The notes below the pieces were generated by a model. The model saw only the letters and a list, made by a program, of their open reading frames with translations, was not told where the DNA came from and did not search any database. A DNA stretch of 64,000 bases, taken from the NCBI RefSeq assembly GCF_018343775.1, contig NZ_CP074349.1:5788501-5852500 (forward strand). Reading direction: 5' to 3'. The stretch comes from Pseudomonas cichorii (lineage in GTDB: Bacteria; Pseudomonadota; Gammaproteobacteria; Pseudomonadales; Pseudomonadaceae). Position 1 is the first letter of the stretch, and the number at the start of each line of letters is the position of its first letter. This document shows positions 16,525 to 24,983 of this stretch, piece after piece. The translations under genes and the position numbers were made by a program.

Positions 16525-16759
16525 CCGATGGCAGCCTTTAAGCAACGGTAGCCGGGTCGTTTGCTGTTGCTTAGCATAGCTGGAAAGGCGCTCGCTTATT
16601 ACTCAAGCACAACATCCTGCCATGCCTCTAGGGAAATAGATCGTAACTTGGCTTTGCCTGCGACTATGTAAAACCTAATGAATGCTAAAGGATAGTTTTA
16701 GAGATATAGAATCTCACCTAAAAAATTAAATCATTATAAAACAAGTGCTTATGTACACC
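16525..16759. other. Gene-free right end of the island
   Basis: No supported gene. The first part has the inverted pair GCTGTTGCTTAGC-like strings near 16560; the last 80 bases before attR are strongly AT-rich (runs of A and T around 16680-16750). No origin, repeat array or second integrase site was recognised. Confidence 0.4.
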
Positions 16760-16775
16760 TTCGACTCCTGGTGCC
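16760..16775 (+). repeat. Island attachment site attR
   Basis: TTCGACTCCTGGTGCC, the exact copy of the tRNA-Thr 3' core at 6424-6439. It has no tRNA body around it. A GC-rich hairpin with T run (about 16790-16818) follows, which may have been the tRNA's own terminator before the insertion. Confidence 0.85.
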
Positions 16776-16883
16776 ATAAAGTACCCAAGAGGCTCACCGA
16801 AAGGTGGACCTTTTTTGTTTAGATACAATTTCTGTGGAAGGACGCTTGCTCACGACATCGCCAGTTGCCGGTATCAACTCCAT

Positions 16884-17120
16884 CTACCGCCTACCCCAGC
16901 GGCGCGCACGCATTGCCGCAACCTGATCATCGGTGGCGAATTTACCTTGGTCGGCTTCCTCTACCGCCAACTCAATCTGTGCAGTAAGAGTCCGCTCGTG
17001 CTCGATGTAGTCACGAAGAACATCCATCGCCAGATAGCTGACGGTTTGGCCATTCGTTTTGGCCAGCTCGCAGAGCGAATTGGAAAGGTCTTCCGGCAGG
17101 TCCAGAGAAATCCCGGTCAT
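16884..17120 (-). CDS. Ribbon-helix-helix antitoxin, apparently without its toxin
   Basis: 78 residues. The N-terminus TGISLDLPEDLSNSLCELAK then TNGQTVSYLAMDVLRDYIEH is a ribbon-helix-helix DNA-binding fold of the CopG/ParD-like antitoxin type; the charged C-terminal tail (DDQVAAMRARRWGRR) would normally grip a RelE/ParE toxin. GAGG lies five bases before the ATG. Directly after its TAG stop an ATG opens a frame starting MEL, as ParE toxins often do, but it closes after 29 codons at 16794 next to the island border. I read this as a toxin gene lost by deletion, leaving an orphan antitoxin. Confidence 0.7.
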   Translation of the reverse strand: MTGISLDLPEDLSNSLCELAKTNGQTVSYLAMDVLRDYIEHERTLTAQIELAVEEADQGKFATDDQVAAMRARRWGRR

Positions 17121-17440
17121 GGCGGCCTCGATGGTAAGCGTTTGTTGGGTATCTTACACCCGACCACATTGCCTGGGTTTAGCAACTCGTCGCTAGTATG
17201 GTGTATCACAAGTAGAACACTACCCTACGGCAAACAAACAGAAACAACCTTCCCCCATAAACCCCATCAAGCTGTAGGACCCTTCTGAACTTTAGGGATA
17301 TCCTCTTGGCCGTCTTGCGCCTCACGTAAATCAAGGCCTAACCTCCCTGCGTCGCGGAACAACGCGACCGGTTTGACAGGCCGTAAAATCGAGGCGCAAC
17401 ACCCGCAATCAGCCAGCAGACCTTGTGTTCGCTGGTGCGT
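17121..17440. other. Gene-free stretch
   Basis: No gene I can support. A minus-strand frame at 17267-17557 overlaps the leader element that follows and has no recognisable domain. The sequence contains fragments of moderate GC with no repeats I could match. Confidence 0.35.
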
Positions 17441-17562
17441 TATGGCGGCTGTTCGTGGGGCACATTCGTGTGCGCCGGGTTCCTTGATTCCTGGTCTGTC
17501 AACCCGCGTACAGTCGCCACCATTCTGATTGACAGCAGAGGGTGTCGGCTCAATCAATCAGG
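17441..17562 (+). promoter_or_regulatory. Repeated leader element, copy A
   Basis: An 81-base block beginning TATGGCGG and ending GTACAGTCGCCACC (17441-17521), followed by TTGACAGCAGAGGGTG and CAATCAATCAGG before the gene. The first block is matched on the opposite strand by copy B (18401-18482); the second by copy C (18724-18757; 28 of 34 bases identical). From memory similar blocks precede small DUF genes in many Pseudomonas. The CG-rich inverted strings suggest a structured RNA leader. Confidence 0.55.
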
Positions 17563-17572
17563 GAGATTCGAC

Positions 17573-17851
17573 ATGATCAGATCCACACCACATCCGCCTC
17601 AGGCTCAATCAACGACCCGCGATTTCAATATCGGCCTTTTCAATGTAAAGCCCGGTATCAAGATCGAGGATGCTTTAGTGCTCGCTTCCGAATATCTGCT
17701 CTGCGCAGCGGCGACTGCTTACGAGACGGTAGATAACAGTACAAAGGAATTCCGGCCATTGGCGCAGGCGGTAGTGCATCAGATAGAGGCAGCGCGAGCG
17801 CTGGTTGAAGCTTCGGTGGCGGGCTTGGAGTGTAAGCAGGACAATCAATAA
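17573..17851 (+). CDS. Small DUF3077-like protein
   Basis: 92 residues, with the pattern FNVKPGIKIEDALVLASEYL then LCAAATAYETVDN, resembling the DUF3077/DUF6124 small proteins found in several copies in Pseudomonas genomes. Helical, soluble, no catalytic motif; function unknown. GGGAGATTC stands before the ATG. The gene follows leader copy A, as other members of this group do, which suggests RNA-level control. Confidence 0.7.
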   Translation: MIRSTPHPPQAQSTTRDFNIGLFNVKPGIKIEDALVLASEYLLCAAATAYETVDNSTKEFRPLAQAVVHQIEAARALVEASVAGLECKQDNQ

Positions 17852-17965
17852 ACCCTGAGCTGTCTGCACCTGTCTTTCACGCTGAGAGAACAGGTGCTTT
17901 TGTGAGCATTGCCCAGCTATCGCATAGCACCATACGAAGTGCCAAGTCGCATCACAGCCTTTACC

Positions 17966-18265
17966 TCATAATCTAAGCTCTTCACCTGAGTCATTCGCCG
18001 CCAGCCATGTCGTGGAAATCCTAATGGTGCGGGGCGACGACAAACTGAGTCTCTGAAAAGCCAGGGTATAGAGCGCTATACCGTCGGTGATCAATCGATG
18101 AGCCAGTCGTTCCTGTTCCTGATCATGAAAGGCCACGCATCGGGCACCGTCCAGACAGAGCCTGGCGGCAACACGAAAATGAGCCGCAGCTTCATCAGGC
18201 TTGAGAGACGCCAATCTGATCAGGTCGTGGGGTGGAAGGCGGGACAGTAGTGAGCGATCAATCAT
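17966..18265 (-). CDS. Hypothetical 99-residue protein
   Basis: A helical protein, residues such as LSRLPPHDLIRLASLKPDEA and FRVAARLCLDGARCVAFHDQ, not assigned to a family. GGAGG lies eight bases before the ATG, and the start overlaps the end of a 29-codon frame (18258-18347), so coupling is likely. It lies behind leader copy B on the same strand, parallel to the DUF3077-like gene behind copy A, which suggests that both belong to the same regulatory family of small Pseudomonas proteins. Confidence 0.55.
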   Translation of the reverse strand: MIDRSLLSRLPPHDLIRLASLKPDEAAAHFRVAARLCLDGARCVAFHDQEQERLAHRLITDGIALYTLAFQRLSLSSPRTIRISTTWLAANDSGEELRL

Positions 18266-18347
18266 GGAGGGAGCCTCCGTGATCGAAATGCAATAAGGTC
18301 TGATGTAGCGGGCGGTGCGCGGGTGTAAAAGGGGGGTAAGCCATCAT
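18258..18347 (-). CDS. Possible 29-residue leader peptide
   Basis: A short frame MMAYPPFTPAHRPLHQTLLH (then nine residues more) begins with a strong ribosome-binding site GAGGAAAGG directly before two ATGs, and its stop overlaps the ATG of the 99-residue gene. It may be a translated leader that couples translation of the downstream gene to the leader RNA. It has no known homolog to my knowledge. Confidence 0.4.
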   Translation of the reverse strand: MMAYPPFTPAHRPLHQTLLHFDHGGSLHD

Positions 18348-18400
18348 CCTTTCCTCAGACGGATTAAGGAACTGCCATCCACCGTTGCGACACGGATAAA

Positions 18401-18482
18401 GGGTGGCAGACCGTACGAGGGTCGCAAACCGGCGTCTGAGGAAACCGGCCAGACCGAAGCCTGCCCCGCACGGTCCGCCATA
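18401..18482 (-). promoter_or_regulatory. Repeated leader element, copy B
   Basis: Read on the minus strand it starts TATGGCGGACCGTGCGGGGC and ends CGTACGGTCTGCCACCC, aligning along its length with copy A (shared TATGGCGG, GGGGCA, TTCG, GCCGG, TTCCT, AACCC/GACCC, CGTAC, GTC and GCCACC). It lies 54 bases before the possible leader peptide. Confidence 0.55.
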
Positions 18483-18639
18483 GAAATACGCTAACTGGAC
18501 ACTGGAAGCGCCAGCTAGAGAGCTATGGCACGAAACCGCGCCTCAGACACACATCAGGTTGCGACACCCGGCCACAGGATTGACTGTGGCGAGACTAGGC
18601 TAGCGGCAGGGCTGCAATCTAATAGTCGGACCACGCCCA

Positions 18640-18757
18640 CGCAATCAGCGTATGTGTCTTGTTGTTTCGTAGGCTTTTTCTGGCAGGGCTTTTCTAGCCC
18701 ATACCTGCCAACCCAGACGACAATTGACGGCAGAGGGTGGCAGCCCAACCAATCAAG
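18640..18757 (+). promoter_or_regulatory. Degenerate leader element, copy C, without a gene
   Basis: The string beginning TTGACGGCAGAGGGTGGCAG (18724-18757) matches copy A at 28 of 34 positions, and the upstream stretch (TTTCGTAGG, then CCTGCCAACCC) follows the order of copy A. No gene follows on the plus strand; the end overlaps the tail of a minus-strand membrane-protein gene. A leader whose gene was lost or replaced. Confidence 0.45.
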
Positions 18758-19529
18758 AAACAACAACCCTCTCAGCCTTGGCCTCGTCAATTGCATCAAC
18801 CGCAACAGCGCTCGTACCTGGCGACCTCCTCTTGCGCGCATCACGAAGCTGCATCCAGAGCAGGCTGGCAGCCAGTGATGCAGCAACGGTCAGGGTCAGC
18901 CACAGTGCGATCAGCAGGCTGAAAGAAACGCTATTGTTCAGTTCGCGAAAGATGCCGAGTGCAAACGCGGTGTACCAGGAGATCGCGGAAAGAGCGCCTG
19001 AAGCCAGGAATATGGCGATGCGGCTACGCGAAACGCCATCCAGAATCGGTTGGCTCATGTCGCGCAACACGACGGGCAATACGAATACGTGGATAAGCAT
19101 GCCGTTGAGGGTCAGGGCCGAGACTATGCATACCTTTGCCCAGAGCTTGGGGTTGCTGAGTTTTTCCGGAGACTCCAGGCCGTAAAGGGCGAGGAATCCC
19201 AGGCCGGAAAGCCACAGCAGGCCGAGGCCTATGGCGACCACGGTGCTGATGAAGGTGAAGGTACTCTTGATTTCAACCGGAAGACTGCCTTTGCGCATCC
19301 AGCGAAGGATCCAGTAATCCAGCATGGTCGCGCCGCCCAGGCCGAAGCACAGGCCGAGAAGGTGCAGGCCTACCAGAACGGTCAGCACTCGTACGTGAGG
19401 GAGTGGATCGGGCAAATCGATGCGCAGCTCACGTGGGTCTGCCAACACAGGCTCACTGGCAATCAGTGCCACTGCTCCCGCTATCAAGGGGATGACTAAA
19501 TAAAGCGGGTTAGCAGTTCGTTTGTCCAT
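18753..19529 (-). CDS. Six-helix inner-membrane protein, unknown function
   Basis: 258 residues with a hydrophobic N-terminus (NPLYLVIPLIAGAVALIASE) that may be a signal anchor, and further helices at VLVGLHLLGLCFGLGGATML, FISTVVAIGLGLLWLSGLGF, VSALTLNGMLIHVFVLPVVL, IFLASGALSAISWYTAFALG and FSLLIALWLTLTVAASLAAS. No catalytic motif is recognised. The C-terminal tail (RKRRSPGTS) is basic, so probably cytoplasmic. It stands alone; its end overlaps leader copy C, showing that it was joined here by rearrangement. An AT-rich stretch precedes its start. Confidence 0.7.
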   Translation of the reverse strand: MDKRTANPLYLVIPLIAGAVALIASEPVLADPRELRIDLPDPLPHVRVLTVLVGLHLLGLCFGLGGATMLDYWILRWMRKGSLPVEIKSTFTFISTVVAIGLGLLWLSGLGFLALYGLESPEKLSNPKLWAKVCIVSALTLNGMLIHVFVLPVVLRDMSQPILDGVSRSRIAIFLASGALSAISWYTAFALGIFRELNNSVSFSLLIALWLTLTVAASLAASLLWMQLRDARKRRSPGTSAVAVDAIDEAKAERVVVS

Positions 19530-20069
19530 TTGTAATTACCTCGGCCAAGGAGACCTTAATCCATGAGAAAGCCAGATCCTTGCCGAAGAATAATGAACAG
19601 AAATTAAAAGTGTAATGAATATTCTATATTGAATAGTTTGAAAAATACTTCTTGATTTTTATTGCCTACCGATGAGTAATTGGAAGTTTTTTATTTTCTT
19701 TATCAACTGCCTTTATCTGAAATATTTTCTTACAAAGCTTGTCTCACTCTTTAGCTTTTTACCCATACTTACCTCTGCGTAAGTACTTTAAATCCTTTGA
19801 AAACAAATTAACAGCTTCATTTTTCAAACGGCCTGATTCGGGCACAGGTGCTCCACGCCTTGGGCGCAACACTGTGCCAAGGGCACGTTGCTGAAAGAAC
19901 ACGTTTGAACGTGAGGCAAACTGAAAAACCATCACGAGCAGCGTATGACCCTGGTCACAGAAAGCCGTTCGCAGCCGCACGTGTAAAAATTCTTATCACT
20001 TATATTAATGATGAAGAACTTTATAACGATTGCTATCGAGCCAGATTTAAAATGAAGGAATAAATGACT
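19530..20069. other. AT-rich gene-free stretch
   Basis: About 540 bases, low GC between 19580 and 19810, with no supported gene on either strand. It separates the membrane protein from a broken ATPase-type regulator gene and probably includes the promoter of the former. Confidence 0.4.
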
Positions 20070-20468
20070 GACACTTTCACATGCCTGACAGATCAATACG
20101 CTGCCGCGCCCGAGCTTTTCCATATAACCGAGCAGGTAAAGAATATGGGCAATGTCCGGGTTGCGCAGCACTGAAATATGCCCGTGTTGCAATTGATCTG
20201 CACTGACCCCCTCAGGTAGCGTCCCCGAATTCCAGATCTTTACCTGTGCCGGGCTTATTTCCACTTTGATGCCCCCGGAGAAACTGCTGTAGTCGCGGTG
20301 GGCAAAAGCATTGACGATGCCTTCACGAATCGCCACTTCGGGGTACAGGGGAATATCTTCACGCTGGGTGCGGTCATTGCTGAAGCGCGCTCTCGATGGC
20401 GTATTACGCCTGATGAACGTGAACAGTTGCTCAATCACTTCAGCCATAGGACCAGCAAAGTGTTGCAA
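20070..20468 (-). pseudogene. Fragment of a RecG-like ATP-binding regulator (AlbA/HATPase type)
   Basis: About 133 residues, including YPEVAIREGIVNAFAHRDYS, VEISPAQVKIWNSGTLPEGV and LLGYMEKLGRGSVLICQACE, clearly match the ATP-binding C-terminal half of the "RecG-like" putative transcriptional regulators. The N-terminal AlbA_2 domain is missing (a stop lies two codons before the TTG that opens the frame), and the similarity breaks off after CQACE into unrelated AT-rich sequence. It is a decayed gene, not a working one. Confidence 0.65.
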
Positions 20469-20790
20469 ATTCTAATATTCATCGGCGTTCTTGCTGCTAT
20501 AACAAACAGCCCGCCCCCGTGCCTGCGGGTGTCTTATTCATCCTGACCTCTCAAGCGTTGAGCAACATTTTTGATGTTGCCCAGATGATTCAGCAGCCGC
20601 TGCTCGACGTCCTGATTTTTTACCATCCATGTTCTAGTTGATCCGGCCCCGGTTTCAGGGCCGAAAAGTGACAGCGTCAACCTTCGCCTGCCGTGCTCTG
20701 TCTCAGAAAGAAATTATCAAGTATTGCCACACCACCGTCAGCCTATGCCCTGACAGCTTGAGCATCCCGGCCTATGCCTGACAGTCGCCC
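20469..20790. other. Degenerate stretch before the porin gene
   Basis: It contains a 30-residue minus-strand frame (20534-20626, MVKNQDVEQRLLNHLGNIKN) with the look of a protein tail, possibly the end of another lost gene. Otherwise nothing recognised. Confidence 0.35.
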
Positions 20791-20792
20791 AT

Positions 20793-20826
20793 AAAAAATG
20801 CCCCGATCCAGAGAGCGGGGCATTTT
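20793..20826 (-). terminator. Terminator of the OprD-type porin gene
   Basis: AAAATGCCCCG (20795-20805) pairs with CGGGGCATTTT (20816-20826); read on the minus strand a six-T tail follows. Confidence 0.85.
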
Positions 20827-20852
20827 CGAACAGCGGTTACACAGTCACGTCA

Positions 20853-22166
20853 TTAGAAGACGTTGATTGGGTAATCCACAAAGACACGCACTTCGTTACC
20901 TTCGCTGTTGTAACCCTGAGCGTCAGCGGAAACACGCAGGATCGAGCTACGCAGGCGAACGGATAAGTCCTTGGCCGGGCCGCCCTGTACCACGTAAGTC
21001 AGCTGGTTGAAGAACTCGCGCTCAGTACCGTTGCCGCTGCCCGGAGTGCCGTCGTCGATGTTGTCACCGCGAACGTAGGCAGTCTTGTAGCTCAGGCCTG
21101 GAGTGATCAGGCTGGACAGGTCGACGCCGTAGGCAACTTGCCACGAACGCTCGTCCTTACCGTTGAAGTCAGACCAGTAGGAGTTGGCCAGGTAGATGGT
21201 GTTGCCGCCATCACCGAAACCACCGGCATTTTTATAGCCGCCGTAGTTGTAGGCAGTCTCGCCGCTGCTGCGTTGGTGAGCCAGGGTGAAGGAGTGGATA
21301 CCCACAGCCCAGGTCGCCGCCAGGCTCCAGATCTTGTTGTCACGTGCGCCAGCGGCTGCAGCAGCCGAGTAGTCCTTGTCCAGCTTGGTCTTGTAGCCGT
21401 TGAAGTCCAGAGTCAGAGACTGGTCTTGTGGCAGAGCGAAGACGTAGTTCAGGTTCAGGTACTGCTTCTTGAAGACATCTTCGTTGTCGGAAGCATAAGC
21501 TGCTGCGCTGAATGCGTCAGTGAACTTGTAGCTACCACCGAACACGTTGATGCTCTTCAAGCCACCGCTGTCGCGACCTTCAGCACTCTTGCGAGCTTCC
21601 TGAGTGAAACGACCAGCAACGACTTCCAGGCCTTCGATCTCTTTGGAAGTGATCATGGTGCCGGTGTAACTTTCCGGTAACAGGCGCGAGTTATCGTAGC
21701 TCAGCACTGGCAGCTGAGGCATTTGATCGCCGTACTTGAGCACAGTGTTGGAAACGCGGAATTTTACCGCTGCGCCAGCACGTGTCAGGTTGTGGTTCGA
21801 TGAGGTAGGAATATTGTCGCCATTGGCGTCAACGCCATCGCTACCTGGTTTGAAGAAGTCGATACCGCCAGAGCCGCTACGACCTTTACCACCATCCAGA
21901 CGGATGCCGTACAGACCGAATGCATCCACGCCCACACCCACAGTGCCTTGGGTGAAACCGGACGTGAAGTTACCGATGAACGCCTGGCCCCATTCAGCCT
22001 TGTCGTCACCCTCGTTCTTGTAATCGCGGTTGATGTAAGCGTTGCGCAGATTGATGGTCAAGTGGCTGTCGTCAATGAAGCCCTTGGAATCTGCTTGCCC
22101 CTGCGCCATTGCCTGGCTGGCGCTGATAATGCCCAGAGCGAGCAAACCGATACGTTTATTAAACAT
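20853..22166 (-). CDS. OprD-family outer-membrane porin
   Basis: 437 residues, usual length for the family. An N-terminal signal peptide (MFNKRIGLLALGIISASQAM, cleaved after AMA) precedes an 18-strand barrel whose start GFIDDSHLTINLRNAYINRD is typical of OprD/OccD-OccK channels. It ends in VFVDYPINVF with the terminal Phe needed for outer-membrane assembly. Members carry small nutrients, mostly carboxylates or basic amino acids; the exact substrate here is unknown, but the neighbouring agmatine genes could hint at amines. ATG 22166 follows AAGGAAAATAAG, preferred over an in-frame ATG five codons earlier. It has its own terminator. Confidence 0.88.
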   Translation of the reverse strand: MFNKRIGLLALGIISASQAMAQGQADSKGFIDDSHLTINLRNAYINRDYKNEGDDKAEWGQAFIGNFTSGFTQGTVGVGVDAFGLYGIRLDGGKGRSGSGGIDFFKPGSDGVDANGDNIPTSSNHNLTRAGAAVKFRVSNTVLKYGDQMPQLPVLSYDNSRLLPESYTGTMITSKEIEGLEVVAGRFTQEARKSAEGRDSGGLKSINVFGGSYKFTDAFSAAAYASDNEDVFKKQYLNLNYVFALPQDQSLTLDFNGYKTKLDKDYSAAAAAGARDNKIWSLAATWAVGIHSFTLAHQRSSGETAYNYGGYKNAGGFGDGGNTIYLANSYWSDFNGKDERSWQVAYGVDLSSLITPGLSYKTAYVRGDNIDDGTPGSGNGTEREFFNQLTYVVQGGPAKDLSVRLRSSILRVSADAQGYNSEGNEVRVFVDYPINVF

Positions 22167-22395
22167 CTTATTTTCCTTCATTACGGATTTACACGCGCCG
22201 TGGCGGCTTCCCTAAGGTTGACCGTGGACTCTAACTTTGGGCAAAAGTATAGAAGACCGAACGAAATCATCGCAGTGGACTACAGATGGACGTACATGGC
22301 TTATAGCCACAAGCGGTGGGACGTGAATCCTAGTCCCAAGGCTTGAGGGGTGTCAAACACGGAGATGGCCGTCTTAGAAGGGTCCTACGCGATAA

Positions 22396-22596
22396 TCAGT
22401 CTTTCAGTACGCCCAACAGAGCCTCTAGTTCCGCATCGTTGAACAGACCTGCCGGATATCGCTGCAGAAGCATTGCTCGCACATCCGGTCGGGGTTTCGG
22501 GAGTTTGGTCGTCCTTAACCAATCCGCCATCATCTGACGAGCCTCGTTACTAGCAGACAAACCACGAGCATTATGCCGGTTGATACCTGCGTTCAT
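22396..22596 (-). CDS. Hypothetical 66-residue protein
   Basis: A short soluble protein, NAGINRHNARGLSASNEARQ then ADWLRTTKLPKPRPDVRAML and LQRYPAGLFNDAELEALLG. The pattern of a conserved RxxLLQRYP and a helical tail recalls small Pseudomonas proteins of unknown function. ATG 22596 has AAGAGG eight bases upstream; an ATG seven codons earlier has none. It is monocistronic. Confidence 0.5.
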   Translation of the reverse strand: MNAGINRHNARGLSASNEARQMMADWLRTTKLPKPRPDVRAMLLQRYPAGLFNDAELEALLGVLKD

Positions 22597-22721
22597 AATG
22601 ACAACCTCTTGAGCCATGAGGGGCTAAATCTACGGACGCTTTGTGACAGAAGAACGAAAAAAACCTCCCGCTATTTACCCACCGTCGGGCCAGACTCAAG
22701 GTAATTGCTACAAAGCGTTAC

Positions 22722-22751
22722 CCAAAAAAAAGCCTATCGGTTGATAGGCTT
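22722..22751 (-). terminator. Terminator of the agmatine operon
   Basis: On the minus strand AAGCCTATC and GATAGGCTT pair around a short loop, followed by a run of eight T. It lies 49 bases after the end of aguA. Confidence 0.85.
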
Positions 22752-22799
22752 AGTGCAGCAAAAACAGGACCATTTGCCAGTTACGCATGTAAGCAAATG

Positions 22800-23917
22800 T
22801 TACGTAAATGCCTTCCGTGGAGCAGGTTGCTGCTGAGTCAGACAGTGAATATTGCCTCCGCCCAGCAGTAATTCACGGCCCGGAGCCATCACTACCTCAT
22901 GCTCCGGGAACAGCCGCTGCAGGATTTCACGGGCTGTCTCGTCCATCGGGTCGTCGAAACTCGGTGCAATGATGCCGCCGTTGACGATCAGGAAGTTCAC
23001 ATAAGAGCCCGCCAGACGCACCGAAGGGTCGCGCTCCTGACTGCCGTGCACCTTGTCGACACCTGCGCATTCTTCTTCGGTCGCGAACAAAGGACCAGGA
23101 ATGGGCATTTTATGGACGGTGATTTCACGCCCTTTGGCATCCCGGGTGTTTTCCAAAATACTCAACGCGGCGTGACAACGTGTGTAGTTGGGGTCTTTGG
23201 GATCATCGGTCCAGGCCAGCAACACCTCACCCGGGCGCACGTAGCAGCAGAAGTTGTCCACATGCCCGTCCGTCTCGTCGTTGAACAGGCCATCGGGCAG
23301 CCAGATGACCTTGTCCACCGCCAGATTGTCGCTGAGCACCGCTTCTATCTGCTCGCGGGAAAGGTTCGGGTTACGGTTGCGATTGAGCAGGCATTCTTCA
23401 GTGGTAATGAGAGTGCCTTCGCCATCGACATGGATCGAGCCGCCTTCCAGCACAAAACCTTCGGTCACATAACGCGGGCAACGCTCGATTTCCAGGACCT
23501 TGCTCGCCAGTTGCGAGTCCAGGTTCCAGGGCGAATACAGACCGCCGTCAAAACCGCCCCAGGCGTTGAAGTCCCAGTCCACGCCGCGCACTTCGCCGTG
23601 GTCGTTGATGACGAAGGTCGGGCCGGTATCGCGCACCCAGGCGTCGTCATTGCTGATTTCCACCACGCGAATGTTGGGCATGTCCAGGTGGGCACGGGCA
23701 TTGTCATATTGCCTGGCCGAAACCGCGACCGTGACCGGCTCGAAACGGGCAATCGCCTTGGCGATGGCAACGTGGGCAGCCTGCGCGGGCTTGCCGCCCA
23801 GGCGCCAGTTGTCGGGACGCTCCGGCCAGACCATCCAGACCTGAGTCTGCGGTGCCCATTCGGCGGGCATGTGGAAGCCGTCAGCGCGGGGCGTGCTCTT
23901 GAGCGTCGTCATGGCCA

Positions 23918-23918
<1 letters not shown>
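22800..23918 (-). CDS. aguA: Agmatine deiminase
   Basis: 372 residues, normal length. It converts agmatine to N-carbamoylputrescine plus ammonia in the cytoplasm. Signatures: [14 protein letters not shown] (substrate acidic/Arg site), [24 protein letters not shown] (catalytic Asp/His region) and [11 protein letters not shown] with the nucleophilic Cys near the C-terminus, all typical of the guanidine-modifying pentein fold. The ATG at 23918 overlaps the aguB stop by one base (TGATG), so the two are translationally coupled, and the product of AguA is the substrate of AguB. Confidence 0.95.
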
Positions 23919-24796
<878 letters not shown>

Positions 24797-24830
24797 GGAA
24801 ATGCCTCCTGGGCGGGCTCATGTAAAAACG

Positions 24831-24875
24831 GTGGGAGCGAATTCATTCGCGAATGGCGATTGAATTCGCTCCCAC
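24831..24875. repeat. REP-type palindrome 1
   Basis: Arms of 15 bases, GTGGGAGCGAATTCA (24831-24845) and its exact inverse (24861-24875). Same family as the palindromes near 30722, 34466 and 36671. These short extragenic palindromes are widespread in Pseudomonas. Confidence 0.85.
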
Positions 24876-24983
24876 AGATATCAGTAAACAGTTGCCGTTT
24901 TATAACGGATAAAAATCGGCTTTTAAAGTAGATATCGGCTCAAAACAAAATAAAACATCAATTTAAGCCGATACCCATCGAAT

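Noticed and set aside
17267..17557. Minus-strand 96-residue frame
   Set aside because: Overlaps leader copy A and has no recognisable domain; the leader is supported by repeat evidence.
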